A stretch of DNA of 43,958 nucleotides from Rickettsiales bacterium (GTDB lineage: Bacteria; Pseudomonadota; Alphaproteobacteria; Rickettsiales; UBA1997): positions 1 to 43,958 of the forward strand of contig JAFVEQ010000025.1 of the NCBI GenBank assembly GCA_017475895.1. The letters are read 5' to 3'. A program made the translations under genes and the position numbers. Position 1 is the first letter of the stretch; each line of letters begins with the position of its first letter. A model generated the notes under the pieces. The model was not told the origin of the DNA, did not search any database, and was given only the letters and a program-made list of their open reading frames with translations. Positions 17,279 through 26,785 of this stretch are shown piece by piece.

Positions 17279-17515
17279 TCATTCCATACCAAGTGATTTT
17301 TTATACAATTCCATTAAATCTTCCTCTTCTCTAACGGAATTTATGTCTCTTTTTCTTATGGCCACAACCTTTTTCAACACCTTGATGTCAAAACCCAATA
17401 CCTTGGCCTCTCTGTAAACTGCTGAAACCTGATCACTAATTTCCTTTTTTTCGGTTTCCAAATGTTCTATATTTTCAACAATTTGTTTTAGTTTTATATC
17501 AATGTGTTGTTCCAT
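17279..17515 (-). CDS. gapR: GapR / DUF2312 (UPF0335) DNA-binding protein
   Basis: GapR is a small alphaproteobacterial protein that clamps around overtwisted DNA ahead of replication forks and aids topoisomerases (known from Caulobacter). The 78-aa protein matches: an N-terminal coiled coil with IEHLETEKKEI, then VYREAKVLGFDIKVLKKVVAIRK (about residues 33-55) and a C-terminal LMELYKKSLGM. A strong AGGAG site precedes the ATG by 7 nt. It heads the operon with ychF (1-nt gap). Confidence 0.9.
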   Translation of the reverse strand: MEQHIDIKLKQIVENIEHLETEKKEISDQVSAVYREAKVLGFDIKVLKKVVAIRKRDINSVREEEDLMELYKKSLGME

Positions 17516-17536
17516 TTATTACTCCTTTTATTATCA

Positions 17537-17564
17537 AATATAATTACAAAATTCATTTTAACAA
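17537..17564 (-). promoter_or_regulatory. candidate gapR operon promoter
   Basis: On the minus strand TTGTTA (17564-17559), a 16-nt spacer, TATATT (17542-17537), just upstream of gapR and downstream of the last virB6 stop. This would let gapR-ychF be expressed independently of the T4SS operon. Confidence 0.35.
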
Positions 17565-17588
17565 AATCTCTCATTTATGTTTCATCTA

Positions 17589-17653
17589 TTATTCTTGTTC
17601 ATCTCTTTGCATCTGTTCTTGTTCTTGTTCTTGTTCCTGATTTTGTTCTTGTT
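17589..17653 (-). repeat. hexanucleotide repeat encoding a Glu/Gln tract
   Basis: Tandem TTCTTG/TTCCTG-type hexamers on the plus strand (GAACAA/GAACAG when read as coding) give the EQEQNQEQEQ end of the large VirB6. The unit is a multiple of three, so length change would alter the tail without a frameshift. Confidence 0.6.
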
Positions 17654-20600
17654 CCTGATCTTGTATACGACTTTCCTGATTTTCGTCACTTGACTCATCC
17701 ACCTGGCTGTTTACCGTTTGGTTTACCTTTTGGATTTTGTCTTCCGTGATTTCATTCTGTCTATTTACTTTTTCATCCTTGTTTTTTTGTTCCTCTTTCT
17801 TCGTTTTATCTTCAATTTTATTTCCATATTTATCCACACCCTTAGCGGCATCAATAACTTGAGATATTATACCTCTATCATCTACAACCTTATCGCGCAC
17901 TTTATTTATCTTTTTGCCTATATCACTAAATGCATTACTTATGCTAGATCCAGCACCACTGAGGAATCCACTAAATCTAGTAACTAAAGCAGCCGGTGAG
18001 TCTCGTCTAGCACCGCTACTACCATCACCAACACCCAGTTTATCTTTAGCTTCAGCTATGCTCTCTTTATTTAGTTCCTCTTTACTCTTTGTCTTTTTAA
18101 GTTGCTTATCAACTGATTCAATCTCTTTCTTTATTCTATTTTGTTCTTTTTTATCAGTTGTGGTGGACAGTTGAGTTTCAAGAGCTGCCTTTCTCATATT
18201 CAATTCGCTTCTCTTCTGTTCTGTTTCTCTGTTACTACTATCATATTCAGATATTTTACTATCAATTGAGCCAATCTCTTTGTCTATCTGTTTTATTCTT
18301 GCAACATCCGTAGTATTATTACGTTCTTCCTCAAGTTCGCTTCTTCTGCTCATGAGATTTTCTCTTGTGTTACTTTCACCATTCTTTATTCTTTTACTCT
18401 CATGATAGTCGTAAAGAGCTTCTATTCCTTTTCCACCAAGATTCATTAAAGATACACCTGTATCTCCTATGTAGGTTTGTCTAAAGCTTTCGATCTTTTT
18501 ACCAGTATTCATAGCCTTACCAACTGCTTTACCAACCATATCATCAGTCTTAAGTTGAGAAGAACTAGAGGTACTTCCAATTTTGAATATTCTATCTATT
18601 ATATTATTTAAATCATTCAAAAATGAATCCGACAACTTTAAAAATAGGTAAACTATAATAACATTTACCAAAACTTTAGATATACCAATGCTAAATATTC
18701 TAACTAGTGTATCGATTACCTCTTTGCTATCATTTACTATACAATAGAATGAAAAGTCATTGTTAGGACACTTAATATTTGGCCCTCTACCCCTTGCGCT
18801 ATGCTTACTAAATATCACATCATCACCAATCAATACAATATCCATTAAATTAACATACAAAACCAACACAGCTAAACCAAATGCTGGTTTTATTACGGTA
18901 CCCAAAACATATTCAAACCAAGTATCAAAATACTTTTTAGTTTTATCAAAGAACATCATTGGTAACACTATTGGTGATATAAATATTAATATTGACAATG
19001 TGAAGAATGAAGATACAAACAAATAAACTGCTTTAATCAACACATTAAACATTGCAAATACAAATATCATCATCAGACCAAACATAAAGGAACCGATTGC
19101 ATTAAATATCTTAGATAAAACTTGAACGTTTGGGAACAAAAATTGTGGTATCAGTAGTCCTAAGCTATATAAGAATATTTTTGGTACACTGGAATTAGTC
19201 GAATAACCAAGATATCCTATCATTTTGCAGTCAAAGGAATCAAAAAATGACAGGTAGGATTTATCACTATCGTATTCTGTTGTGTCAAAATAACAACCAT
19301 CGTATTGTTCATTCCATATTTTGCTATTCGCTAAACTGTCTGCCCATGTACCATCACTCTCTTGTACCTGTAACACCAGTTTTTTTGAATCATTCTCACT
19401 GTTTTGGCTGTCAACAAAATAAATTAATTGAGAAATCTCCTGATTGTTTGATATTATCAGATTTGTTTCCGGTTGATTTGGATAAGAAGGATTTTCTTTC
19501 ACCAACATTTCTGCTGCAGTTTCTCCAGTTTTCTTTCTGTAGCCCCTATCACATCTACCTAACAATTCATTTGGTCTCTTGAAGTGTATATTACCAATTG
19601 CATCGTACCTATAACATGCAATAAAGTCCAGTCGTTCGTTCGTGACAAAATCTTCTTCTACAATTTTGAGTTTATATACTGTTGAGGACGGAACGTTTAA
19701 AACCTTATTTTTTGGATTTTTGGCAACCTTCAGGAATAAATTATTTATAAAACTATAACCTGCTGTAGAGAAATTAACAACATAATCATACATGCCCCTT
19801 TGCCATCCATTACTAAATATTAGAAATACTACAACGGAATACTTTGTTAATGTTAAAAGCATTTTTCCTCTACTTTTTGGGTCACCAAATAAATCGCCAC
19901 CACTCATTACTTGCCTATATCCCCATAATACCAAGAATATGGCCAGTGATATTTTTATGATATTTAGGAAGGATTTTTGTATTTTTAAAAATGGATTATA
20001 GGAATCTGGTAAAGTAACACCTTTAATTATATAAGTATCTGTACCTTCAACTTTATTATAGTGGTCTAAATTTGTTTTGGCTGTTTTCTCGTCATCCGTA
20101 CCACAGTAGCCACTGGCATTCAAACCAAAACCATCCGCACAGGAACTCGTTCCGGCAACGCCATTAATAAGATTCTTTAAACTTTCGAATAGACACTCAA
20201 CCACAGGTGCCGATAATTGTCTAGGAACACCACCGTTATGTGTCTGTAAAATATTTCTAGAATGTGCACTTGATCCATTACAGGAGGAATCAAGGAATAA
20301 AGACGTCATATTCGATTCAACATAGTAATCTCTCTCCTCCTCCACTTCCACACAATGTGCTTTATATTGACAGAAATTCTTTGTCTTACCAAAAGCACTT
20401 GTCCTTATTTGATAAGCATAGTCAGTGTCCAAATTGTAGGCAAATATCTCATCACCGGTTTTAGCAAAACCATAATTTTGTATTATGTTCAACTCATCTT
20501 CTGTATATTTGGTTATAACGTAATTATTACGGTCACTACCACTGTACCCTTTAGGCTTCAACTTACTGAAGTCATATATCGTGGTGAAATCATTACTATT

Positions 20601-23018
20601 ATCATTAAAACTCTCTATATCTTGTCGCACTTTATTATATACATAAGCACCAAGAAGTTTTCCACCAGTACTAAAATTTTTTTTGTACTTAGTTCTCATT
20701 TTTGAACTGAACAGTCCTTCTTTACAAGTGGCGGCATTATAATGTGTTTTTTCCCTAGCTAAATACTTGGAATCATCACTGTAATCATCTGTCCAGTAGT
20801 CAGTATCACAGTAGCTAGCCCTATAGTTAAGACCGGCATTTAATTTAAAGTTATATGGGCAGAAATTATCACTGAATACACAAATAAGATTGGTTCCATA
20901 CTTTTTAGTTGCCTCAAACTTAGCTGTTCTAGATTCATTTTTTCCAATTACGTTCTTAGTAGTATAATCGATTTCACAGGTAACTTTATCCTGATCTTTA
21001 TCCCTATTTTTCAAAAACGTAAATAAACTTTCATTTGTTTTGGCAGTACTGTAGTCTTTTATAACATTTGAAAAACAAAACTTATTATTAGTGCTGTCAT
21101 CTCTGTTTTCAAGACATAACAGATGTCTACTTCTATATTTACAGCATTTTCTTGCCTCACTAAAGGCGTCCTTACAAAGTGGAGAATATTTATCGAACAA
21201 ATCCTCATTAGTTTTATCTATTACATAGTAGTACTTCTTTGATGAACCCTGCAGTGCTGAACTGTTGTAGTCTGCTACGGAACTATTTATATACATGTTA
21301 TTTTTTGTATTGTAAGTTATCTTTGTAAGTTTATTTCTATCACCCATATCCACATCTTTTTCTGGTAATATACAGCCATCTTCACCATTATAATGAAATC
21401 TATTGCAGGCAAAATTCGCCTTTTCGTTTCCCTTCATATAGTATCTCTGCAATACCGTACCAAAACCCTTATACTTCGGAAGTCTTGGGTCTATACAATA
21501 ATCTGTATCATAATCTATAGAACTATACCTATTATCACCAAGTTCTACATTATCTTCCATTAATTCGGCTTCGTACTCCTTTCCGCCATAGGTATATTCT
21601 CTAAATATTTTGTTTCTTATATCTTTTGAGTTTGGTTTTATATCCGTACACCATACTTTATGGTCAATATTTCCTATTCCTCTATTGTCACATATATATT
21701 TACCTATATTACTACAGTCACCACCATTATTTTTTGTAGCATCACATGTACATTCATTTATATTACTACATTCACCGCCATCCGCAACATTAACATCATT
21801 TATACAATCACTAACCTGTTTGTATCTTGAATATTGATTCATACCCTTTTCATAGTACTTTCCATCATCCGTTGTTTTGTAGCTAAACCAATCATAACCA
21901 CAAAATGTTATCTGTTTCATTGCATTTTTAGCACTATTAAATTTTACAGCATCAGCTATTATTTTTATTTCAGCTTCCGCAATATAAATAAAAGCCTGCG
22001 TTGCCGTTACAGCTGTAACAATACAAGGTAGAGCTGTAAATATAGCAGCACCACCGGTGGAAGCTACACTAATAAGAGAAGTAATTACTGTTGTAATAAG
22101 ATCTATAAAAAGCTGAACCTGCAAAGAGCCAAACAGAGCTACTGGGTCAAGAGCTAACCTGCTGTCAAAAAAAGTTCCCGCAGCGGCAGCAACGTCAACA
22201 ACCGCTTCAATAGCCTTCGCTAAAGCGTTTCCATCACCAGTAAAAACACACACTGCAGCAGTTACCAAACGCTGAGTATAATATTCAACCAACATTGTAA
22301 TCGGTAAAGTTAAACAACTTTCTCTTGTTGTCGAATAGGAGTAACTACATTTACTGACACTAGCATCAAGGGTTCCTATATTTTTAAAATACTTCTCCAC
22401 TAAACCATCTGTATCGCATTGTCCTTTGTTGTTTATAATGTTACCAGAGCTATTTTTTACCATAGGATATATTGGAAACAAAGGATAACCATTATCTGGT
22501 GTAACCGTTTGTTTAGTTATATATTTACTCTCTTCATCATAAACCTTCTGGTATTTGCAATATAAATTTGTTTTAAAAACAGAATCGAAAGATACAGCAG
22601 ATGTCGATTCTTCTGCTTTTGGGCTAAATACATCTCCTAAAACACCAAGCCCCACAGTTAAAATGGAGACAAGTTTGCTATCATTGACAGTATCTTTAAC
22701 ATCATGTATATTATTGCCCACAACCGCAACTACATAGCTTAGGGGTTGAAATATAATATTAAGTCCAGGTACAAACTTAGCAACTGTATTGATTGTACTA
22801 AATATCCCTCCTTCAAAGGCTTTGGTTATGCCATTTATATCGGTATCATCTTTAAGCGTTCTACCATAATTGCTATAGTTATAATTCGGCTCATCAAGTA
22901 GATCACTTGTCTTTTCAACGGTACTATCATCAGCCTTTAATGATAAATTACTTGGTATAAGGAATAAACAAAATGCTGTTATAAATAATAATATTATATT
23001 TTTAAATTTCTGTCCCAT
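17589..23018 (-). CDS. virB6: VirB6-family T4SS channel protein, very large, with Q/E-rich tail
   Basis: VirB6 is the polytopic inner-membrane component of the type IV secretion channel. This 1809-aa protein has a signal-like N-terminus (IILLFITAFCLFLI, about residues 8-21), a hydrophobic block (about 310-360), a long Cys-rich, Tyr/Asp-rich extra-cytoplasmic part (about 370-1010) with NFCQYKAHCVEV and APVVECLFESLKNLI, and then the multi-pass TrbL/VirB6 core (about 1015-1460). The tail (about 1460-1809) is coiled coil and ends in a Glu/Gln repeat encoded by TTCTTG hexamers. It is paralogous to the 1249-aa protein encoded just before it. Large VirB6 proteins are a known Rickettsiales trait. A strong GAGGG site sits in the 9-nt gap after the previous gene. 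It is last in virB3-virB4-virB6-virB6. Confidence 0.85.
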   Translation of the reverse strand: MGQKFKNIILLFITAFCLFLIPSNLSLKADDSTVEKTSDLLDEPNYNYSNYGRTLKDDTDINGITKAFEGGIFSTINTVAKFVPGLNIIFQPLSYVVAVVGNNIHDVKDTVNDSKLVSILTVGLGVLGDVFSPKAEESTSAVSFDSVFKTNLYCKYQKVYDEESKYITKQTVTPDNGYPLFPIYPMVKNSSGNIINNKGQCDTDGLVEKYFKNIGTLDASVSKCSYSYSTTRESCLTLPITMLVEYYTQRLVTAAVCVFTGDGNALAKAIEAVVDVAAAAGTFFDSRLALDPVALFGSLQVQLFIDLITTVITSLISVASTGGAAIFTALPCIVTAVTATQAFIYIAEAEIKIIADAVKFNSAKNAMKQITFCGYDWFSYKTTDDGKYYEKGMNQYSRYKQVSDCINDVNVADGGECSNINECTCDATKNNGGDCSNIGKYICDNRGIGNIDHKVWCTDIKPNSKDIRNKIFREYTYGGKEYEAELMEDNVELGDNRYSSIDYDTDYCIDPRLPKYKGFGTVLQRYYMKGNEKANFACNRFHYNGEDGCILPEKDVDMGDRNKLTKITYNTKNNMYINSSVADYNSSALQGSSKKYYYVIDKTNEDLFDKYSPLCKDAFSEARKCCKYRSRHLLCLENRDDSTNNKFCFSNVIKDYSTAKTNESLFTFLKNRDKDQDKVTCEIDYTTKNVIGKNESRTAKFEATKKYGTNLICVFSDNFCPYNFKLNAGLNYRASYCDTDYWTDDYSDDSKYLAREKTHYNAATCKEGLFSSKMRTKYKKNFSTGGKLLGAYVYNKVRQDIESFNDNSNDFTTIYDFSKLKPKGYSGSDRNNYVITKYTEDELNIIQNYGFAKTGDEIFAYNLDTDYAYQIRTSAFGKTKNFCQYKAHCVEVEEERDYYVESNMTSLFLDSSCNGSSAHSRNILQTHNGGVPRQLSAPVVECLFESLKNLINGVAGTSSCADGFGLNASGYCGTDDEKTAKTNLDHYNKVEGTDTYIIKGVTLPDSYNPFLKIQKSFLNIIKISLAIFLVLWGYRQVMSGGDLFGDPKSRGKMLLTLTKYSVVVFLIFSNGWQRGMYDYVVNFSTAGYSFINNLFLKVAKNPKNKVLNVPSSTVYKLKIVEEDFVTNERLDFIACYRYDAIGNIHFKRPNELLGRCDRGYRKKTGETAAEMLVKENPSYPNQPETNLIISNNQEISQLIYFVDSQNSENDSKKLVLQVQESDGTWADSLANSKIWNEQYDGCYFDTTEYDSDKSYLSFFDSFDCKMIGYLGYSTNSSVPKIFLYSLGLLIPQFLFPNVQVLSKIFNAIGSFMFGLMMIFVFAMFNVLIKAVYLFVSSFFTLSILIFISPIVLPMMFFDKTKKYFDTWFEYVLGTVIKPAFGLAVLVLYVNLMDIVLIGDDVIFSKHSARGRGPNIKCPNNDFSFYCIVNDSKEVIDTLVRIFSIGISKVLVNVIIVYLFLKLSDSFLNDLNNIIDRIFKIGSTSSSSQLKTDDMVGKAVGKAMNTGKKIESFRQTYIGDTGVSLMNLGGKGIEALYDYHESKRIKNGESNTRENLMSRRSELEEERNNTTDVARIKQIDKEIGSIDSKISEYDSSNRETEQKRSELNMRKAALETQLSTTTDKKEQNRIKKEIESVDKQLKKTKSKEELNKESIAEAKDKLGVGDGSSGARRDSPAALVTRFSGFLSGAGSSISNAFSDIGKKINKVRDKVVDDRGIISQVIDAAKGVDKYGNKIEDKTKKEEQKNKDEKVNRQNEITEDKIQKVNQTVNSQVDESSDENQESRIQDQEQEQNQEQEQEQEQMQRDEQE

Positions 23019-23027
23019 AATTCGCCC

Positions 23028-26000
23028 TCACTTTTTTGATGTTTCACTATTTTGTGTGTCTTTATCTTTTTTACCGTCAGCTTCACTTTTATTGCTACCA
23101 CCGTCGCCCTCATCTTTATTACCACCATCATCAGCTTCACCTTTACCGCCAACATCGCTATCTCTGTTGGCAAAAGCCTTCTTATCCCTTCCATTATCTA
23201 TAGCTTTATCTATTTGGTTTACACTGGTATTGAAGGCCGTACCCATAACCTTTAAACCTTTATTGGATATGCTTGTCATCGCACCCGTAACCTTACCCAA
23301 GAAATTCTGTAGATTAGGCCCGTCTCTCATATCACCACTACTACCACCTCCACCAAAAATACCCTCCATTTCTCCCAGATAGCCGGTAAAGTGATCAAAT
23401 ATAAATATTATGACCAACAAAAATATCATATCCAAAAACATTGTGAAAGCACTTGAAGCACTAACAAATACAGACGGGAAACCAGCAAATCCACTTATCA
23501 CAAAGTCAAACAATGTGCTACCGGAATTTTTGATATTAGTGTTAGACATTGCCGTACATATCGGAGATTTCTCCTTTATGTTTACAACACTAGCATCAGG
23601 TCTTTTGTTACATTCCTTAACGGCATTTTTATAGCTTTCCGAAGTACTTTTACCGGTAATATAGTAGAAATTAGTGTCAGAAATTTTACATATAGTACCA
23701 CAGTACACATCTCTTATTGGTTCTTTAGTTCCATAGAATCTAGCCTCTCCAACAAAATATTTATCAAATATCAAAAGAAATAATGCTAAACTCATAACCA
23801 CAAACACCGGAGCAAATATCGTTGTAAATATTTTTTGAATCCAACTGTTAAACATACCTCTAGTCTTGCCAAATAGATATAAAGGAATCATTATCGGTGA
23901 CACAAACAACAACAACGTCATTTTCAATGAATTAACAATAAATACATAGGCCATTTTAAAGGTAAAAAATAGTAAGGACATCACAACCAAAATAAATGGC
24001 AGTATCAGTATTAGTGTAAAACCAAACGAGAATATACCGGATATAAAATAACTCAGTATTGGTGGATTAGTAAATGTTTCACTATCAAAACCAAAGTATC
24101 TGGATAACTTACAATCCAAAGTGTCAAATATTGCTAAATATTTTCTATTACCATAATCATCATAGTTGTTAGGTATTTCATCATGTTTAAAGAAATAACA
24201 GCCGGAATATTTATCATTATCGTAGCCAACATTATTGTTGGTATCCGTTATGGCAATACTCATGGCAAAATTCGAAACCGTGTTCATGGTTGTATAAATA
24301 CCATTAAACACATAAGGCATCCAATTATTACTTAAAGAGAAATATGAAACGGCTGCTATACTCAATATCATTTTTGTTATTTCTTCTCTTGTTATTCTGT
24401 TTTGTATTATAATTACATTGAAACCATACAGCACAACTGACAACACCAATAACACCTTAACAATTCTACTAAAATAGTTCTTAAGTGTTTTGAATGGACT
24501 TGGATACGTGTTTTCATTTAAATCTTCACCTTTTTTATAAACAGTTCCGGTTGGACAGGTATCGTAAACAAAACCACTTCCGGCATTAGCAACACATTTT
24601 GTGTGTCCAGCTTTATTTAGAAGCATATTTTTGAATGTTTCAACCGCACACTCCACAAATGGAGCGGAAAGCAATCTTGTTCTATCAGCATTTGGATGAT
24701 TAATATAATTTAGAAAATTATGGGATGAACCAACAAAGTTTATACAAGCGGTGTCAATATATGGCGAAGCATCTTTTACTTCCTTTTCAAGGAAATCCGG
24801 AATTAAAACACAATGTCTATCAAGTTGACAGAAATTTGCCGGTTTGTTATAGCAAGCAGAGACCTCATCTCCATCAAAACATACACCATTACAACTTCTA
24901 TTTCCTTCAGAATCAAATGTGCAATTATCTTCTGTGTTAAGCTCCGTTATTTTACTTATTTTTGTTTTTTCATAGTATTTGTCATCATCACTATTATAGG
25001 TAACACTATAGCCGGTATCATAGGTCGAAAAGAACTGATCACTCATTTGTTCTGAACCACCCAACAGTCTAAAATTATACGGACAAAGATTATAGGTTTC
25101 CACACACCACTTGTTTCCATTATATTCAGATTGTTTTATTCTAAATGTAACTTTTGTACCTTTGTTTCCAAGTTTCTGTGCATCAATGGCTGTTTCTGAA
25201 AAGTTAAGTGAAGTGTTTACATTTGATTTACCGTCCTTACAATATTCGTTATATTGGTTAGTAAGTATAGTACTTACGCTACTATTGTTGCTATTTGAAC
25301 TTGTATCATCATTGCTGTTAATATCTCCTGCAATTTTTGTCGCCTTGTCAATACTTCCCTCTAACTCAGCACAATAATCTGTCTTATCTTCACTTTCACA
25401 GCAGGGTAAATTATTGTCTTTACCACAATTATTATTTTTAGACTTGTCAACACAGGAGAGGTCACCAATTTTTATACTACAGGAACCAGCTGAACTATTT
25501 TTGTTACACATAACGTATGTTTCAATTGTGGAAGCGTCACCGGACGTTGGTTTTCTATTTTTTGAACTAATACATATAAGTTTTTGACTTGCTTCTATAC
25601 AACATCTATATGCTTCTCTGTACTCTTCCGTTGTTCTGGATAAAAATCTATCACAGGCAAAATTAGCCGCTTCACTTCCCTTAAAGTAATATAATTGACT
25701 TTTAGCATCATTAACACCAGAATAATATTGTCTTTCGGGTCTAGGATCTTCACAACCGCTGTAGGCATACTCTTTCCCATCATAAACATATTCCCTATAC
25801 TGTTTTTTTGTCAAGGTTGTATACTCATCAATGAGATCAGTGGTTGTTATACCACCCCCCAAAAGTTTATTGCAGGTGTCTTTATCTTTTCTCTGGAAAC
25901 AATTCAATAAATCATACTTATACGAACCAAAGAAATCACCCTTGGCCGGAAAGTATTTCTTTATATATTCCACATCTATATCGTTTGTACTCGCAAATTC

Positions 26001-26777
26001 TCCACTGTCGTCCAATTCCTCCATCAATTCGTTATCACCATATGTGAGCCAATCATCACCACATAATGACAACCTATTAAATACTTTTTTCGCCCTTGCA
26101 TACTGCACCGTTTCGGTAATCTTTTTTGCAATATACATCACCTTAGCAACTGTCAATATTATTAGAATCTTATATGCGAAATTCATATTAATTTTTACCA
26201 CCACATACATAATAACACAGGCCAAAATGGTTCCAATATACAATCCTTTACAGGCTGGACTCGTAGGATCCAAATTATAGTCATCCTCCGCAAACAATAT
26301 ACTTTCCAATCTTTCTAGACCACTACTTAAAAACATTATCACCAATGCACCAATACCAGCAGCTAAACTTTTCGCACTACTACTTGATGTCGCTGATGTT
26401 TTTAATGATTCCAACATTCCTATACATAATAGCGGAGCAAAAAGAATATTTACAACAAGCTCCCAACCTATTGTAGCAGCAGTATCACCAATATTTTGAA
26501 GTGTATTAATAAGACTACTATTGTCACTGTCACTGTCACTACTAAATACATCCATTTTTACATACTGTAAATTATCAGGATAACAGGAAAATCCAGTCGA
26601 TGTACTATACTTAAATTCAATAACATTTTTGGTAACTGAGTTAGTTTTATAATTTCTTATTCTATCTCGTGGACCAACCGTTGAGGAAAAATTGTGTGCT
26701 GAAGAATCCTGTATTGTTATAAACAAACCATTAACAAATAACATCAAAATCAAAAAAAACTTAACACACTTATTCAT
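23028..26777 (-). CDS. virB6: VirB6-family T4SS channel protein with large Cys-rich ectodomain
   Basis: A 1249-aa VirB6 paralogue. It has a signal peptide (VKFFLILMLFVNGLFITI, about residues 5-22), early hydrophobic segments (about 105-220: WELVVNILFAPLLCIGML, IGTILACVIMYVVV), a Cys-rich extra-cytoplasmic part (about 230-770) with NFCQLDRHCVLIPDF and the shared LLSAPFVECAVETFKNML block, and the multi-pass core (about 775-1135). The core includes FVSPIMIPLYLFGKTRGMFNSWIQKIF, equivalent to FISPIVLPMMFFDKTKKYFDTWFEYVL in its neighbour. The ~110-residue tail is Gly, Asp and Lys-rich and apparently disordered. Many Cys pairs suggest disulphides outside the membrane. A strong AGGAG precedes its ATG in the 8-nt gap after virB4. 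Confidence 0.87.
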   Translation of the reverse strand: MNKCVKFFLILMLFVNGLFITIQDSSAHNFSSTVGPRDRIRNYKTNSVTKNVIEFKYSTSTGFSCYPDNLQYVKMDVFSSDSDSDNSSLINTLQNIGDTAATIGWELVVNILFAPLLCIGMLESLKTSATSSSSAKSLAAGIGALVIMFLSSGLERLESILFAEDDYNLDPTSPACKGLYIGTILACVIMYVVVKINMNFAYKILIILTVAKVMYIAKKITETVQYARAKKVFNRLSLCGDDWLTYGDNELMEELDDSGEFASTNDIDVEYIKKYFPAKGDFFGSYKYDLLNCFQRKDKDTCNKLLGGGITTTDLIDEYTTLTKKQYREYVYDGKEYAYSGCEDPRPERQYYSGVNDAKSQLYYFKGSEAANFACDRFLSRTTEEYREAYRCCIEASQKLICISSKNRKPTSGDASTIETYVMCNKNSSAGSCSIKIGDLSCVDKSKNNNCGKDNNLPCCESEDKTDYCAELEGSIDKATKIAGDINSNDDTSSNSNNSSVSTILTNQYNEYCKDGKSNVNTSLNFSETAIDAQKLGNKGTKVTFRIKQSEYNGNKWCVETYNLCPYNFRLLGGSEQMSDQFFSTYDTGYSVTYNSDDDKYYEKTKISKITELNTEDNCTFDSEGNRSCNGVCFDGDEVSACYNKPANFCQLDRHCVLIPDFLEKEVKDASPYIDTACINFVGSSHNFLNYINHPNADRTRLLSAPFVECAVETFKNMLLNKAGHTKCVANAGSGFVYDTCPTGTVYKKGEDLNENTYPSPFKTLKNYFSRIVKVLLVLSVVLYGFNVIIIQNRITREEITKMILSIAAVSYFSLSNNWMPYVFNGIYTTMNTVSNFAMSIAITDTNNNVGYDNDKYSGCYFFKHDEIPNNYDDYGNRKYLAIFDTLDCKLSRYFGFDSETFTNPPILSYFISGIFSFGFTLILILPFILVVMSLLFFTFKMAYVFIVNSLKMTLLLFVSPIMIPLYLFGKTRGMFNSWIQKIFTTIFAPVFVVMSLALFLLIFDKYFVGEARFYGTKEPIRDVYCGTICKISDTNFYYITGKSTSESYKNAVKECNKRPDASVVNIKEKSPICTAMSNTNIKNSGSTLFDFVISGFAGFPSVFVSASSAFTMFLDMIFLLVIIFIFDHFTGYLGEMEGIFGGGGSSGDMRDGPNLQNFLGKVTGAMTSISNKGLKVMGTAFNTSVNQIDKAIDNGRDKKAFANRDSDVGGKGEADDGGNKDEGDGGSNKSEADGKKDKDTQNSETSKK

Positions 26778-26785
26778 ACTTTCTC

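Noticed and set aside
17589..17653. CRISPR-like array
   Set aside because: The repeats are contiguous hexamers within a coding frame, with no spacers. No CRISPR array was found anywhere in the window.
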